Assembly (NCBI RefSeq): GCF_002243175.1
Contig: NZ_NDYF01000016.1
Coordinates: 1-64,000, forward strand
Direction: 5' to 3'
Length of the DNA stretch: 64,000 nucleotides
Origin: Finegoldia magna_J
Lineage (GTDB): Bacteria > Bacillota > Clostridia > Tissierellales > Peptoniphilaceae
The position numbers and the translations under genes were made by a program. Of the stretch, positions 63,381-64,000 are shown piece by piece. Under the pieces are notes generated by a model. It had not been told where the DNA came from. It saw only the letters and a list, made by a program, of their open reading frames with translations, and did not search any database. Position 1 is the first letter of the stretch, and every line of letters begins with the position of its first letter.

Positions 63381-63409
63381 TTGACAGAACTAGCCTTGTG
63401 ATTTATTAT
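63381..63409 (+). promoter_or_regulatory. Strong promoter upstream of leader and NYN gene
   Basis: TTGACA (63381-63386), 17-base spacer, TATTAT (63404-63409). The -35 is the perfect consensus. The predicted transcription start is about 63416, close to an inverted repeat TATAAC-AAAT-GTTATA (63415-63430). The remainder of 63146-63380 is AT-rich and shows no gene. Confidence 0.65.
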
Positions 63410-63414
63410 TATAG

Positions 63415-63497
63415 TATAACAAATGTTATATTTATCAAATACATCCTTGGTAGTAGATGTCCCACCATATGGGAACTTTCGAAACCAAGGATTTTTT
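63415..63497 (+). ncRNA. Candidate short structured RNA ending in an attenuator-like terminator
   Basis: About 80 bases between the promoter and the NYN gene. Seen: start-proximal inverted repeat TATAAC / GTTATA; a long-range stem ATCCTTGGT (63443-63451) with ACCAAGGAT (63484-63492) followed by TTTTTT, and inside it a second hairpin TCCC / GGGA around ACCATAT. Either the RNA ends here, leaving a separate small RNA, or readthrough makes the NYN protein. Its ribosome site GGAGG begins only 6 bases past the T-run. No known riboswitch matches. Confidence 0.5.
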
Positions 63498-63511
63498 AGT
63501 TTGGAGGAAAT

Positions 63512-64000
63512 ATGAAAGCAGCAATTTTAATCGATGGTGGTTACTATAGAAAAGTAGCATTAAAAACTTTAAGAAAAAACAACTCTCCTGAAGATGATGC
63601 CAAAACTTTAATAAAATATTGCATGAGACACTTAAAAGAACGAAGAGGTAAAGACGAAACATTTTATGATTTATATCGAATTTTTTATTACGATTGCCCA
63701 CCTTTAGATAACAGTGTTTTTCATCCATTATCTAATAAGGTAATTAATATGAAAAAAGAGCATCACTATACTTGGATGAATACGTTTCTAAAAGAATTAA
63801 AGAAAACCAGAAAAGTAGCATTGCGATTAGGAAGACTGTCAGAAAATGAAACAAGATATACTTTAAAATATGAATCAGTAAAAAAATTATTAAATAAATC
63901 TTTAACTCTAGAGGAGCTAACCCCTCAAGATTTTCAGATAACATCAACTCAAAAAGGTGTTGATATGAAAATAGGTGTTGATATCGCTTCTTTAGCGTAT
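63512..64000 (+). CDS. NYN-domain (LabA-like) protein, partial
   Basis: Runs off the window's right edge: 163 codons seen with no stop. The N-terminus MKAAILIDGGYYRKVALKTL is the first strand and metal-binding aspartate of a PIN-like NYN nuclease; DLYRIFYYDCPPLDN follows and QKGVDMKIGVDIASLAY is the second acidic motif (K-x-V-D-x-K). NYN proteins are predicted RNA nucleases and are frequent in defence or RNA-processing gene sets. An AGTTTGGAGG site is 8 bases upstream. Its short structured leader makes it an interesting unit. The neighbours to the right are unseen. Confidence 0.85.
   Translation, partial: MKAAILIDGGYYRKVALKTLRKNNSPEDDAKTLIKYCMRHLKERRGKDETFYDLYRIFYYDCPPLDNSVFHPLSNKVINMKKEHHYTWMNTFLKELKKTRKVALRLGRLSENETRYTLKYESVKKLLNKSLTLEELTPQDFQITSTQKGVDMKIGVDIASLAY

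Noticed and set aside
1..64000. CRISPR arrays, tRNA and rRNA genes
   Set aside because: Looked for by eye on both strands; no regular repeat-spacer arrays, tRNA cloverleafs or rRNA sequence were seen.

Overview
The window is low-GC Firmicutes DNA with short intergenic gaps, strong GGAGG ribosome binding sites, overlapping start/stop codons and many hairpin-plus-T-run terminators. A CWB2 surface protein, a selenocysteine-containing betaine/sarcosine reductase, a tyrS T-box leader and a CpsBCD capsule system together suggest an anaerobic amino-acid-fermenting coccus of the Tissierellia/Peptoniphilaceae, with Finegoldia a reasonable guess. The species call is inference from gene content and style; no rRNA is present to confirm it.

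Layout. 1-2.9 kb: a decayed accessory segment with a GNAT gene, unassigned coding remnants, a sigma factor gene broken by one amber codon, a frameshifted ComK-like gene and a candidate LexA box between the last two. 3.1-21.1 kb: one long leftward capsule operon running from cpsC, cpsD and cpsB through an SH3 lipoprotein and an LCP ligase, a DegT aminotransferase, an initiating sugar transferase, tandem ATP-grasp ligases, an ornithine-cyclodeaminase-like enzyme, a third ATP-grasp, CapA, one GT2, Wzy, Wzx, a TupA-type ATP-grasp, an epimerase fragment and UDP-glucose dehydrogenase. 21.2-25.1 kb: an ECF transporter (S, T and two ATPases) with a nucleoside hydrolase, matching the layout of queuosine/queuine salvage. 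25.2-33.8 kb: housekeeping (tex, udk, tyrS with an unusually compact T-box, a frameshifted cls, a lipid kinase). 34-37.5 kb: a 1147-residue LRR/CWB2 surface protein, preceded by a cluster of hairpins. 37.8-55.9 kb: a glycosyltransferase, a MATE exporter, TldD/TldE, PdxS, an ABC half-transporter pair, a MocR-like regulator, PepD, two lipoproteins, MalY, MscL and a TetR regulator. 55.9-60.2 kb: a betaine-type reductase (the pro-protein subunit and the Sec subunit) with a BCCT transporter. 60.3-63.1 kb: trpS, a second CapA-family protein and rlmH. 63.4-64 kb: a strong promoter, a short structured leader with its own terminator, and the start of an NYN-domain gene that runs off the window.

How the genes fit together. 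CpsB/C/D and LCP would control and attach a Wzx/Wzy capsule. The unusual feature is four ATP-grasp ligases and an amino-acid dehydrogenase-like enzyme against one ordinary glycosyltransferase, which predicts a capsule carrying amino acids or a short peptide. The BCCT carrier and the reductase pair would import betaine (or a similar N-methylated glycine) and use it as a Stickland electron acceptor.

Caution. Four genes (comK-like, cls, one ABC half-transporter and the BCCT carrier) are each broken by an apparent single-base loss in or beside an A/T run. This may be sequencing error rather than biology.
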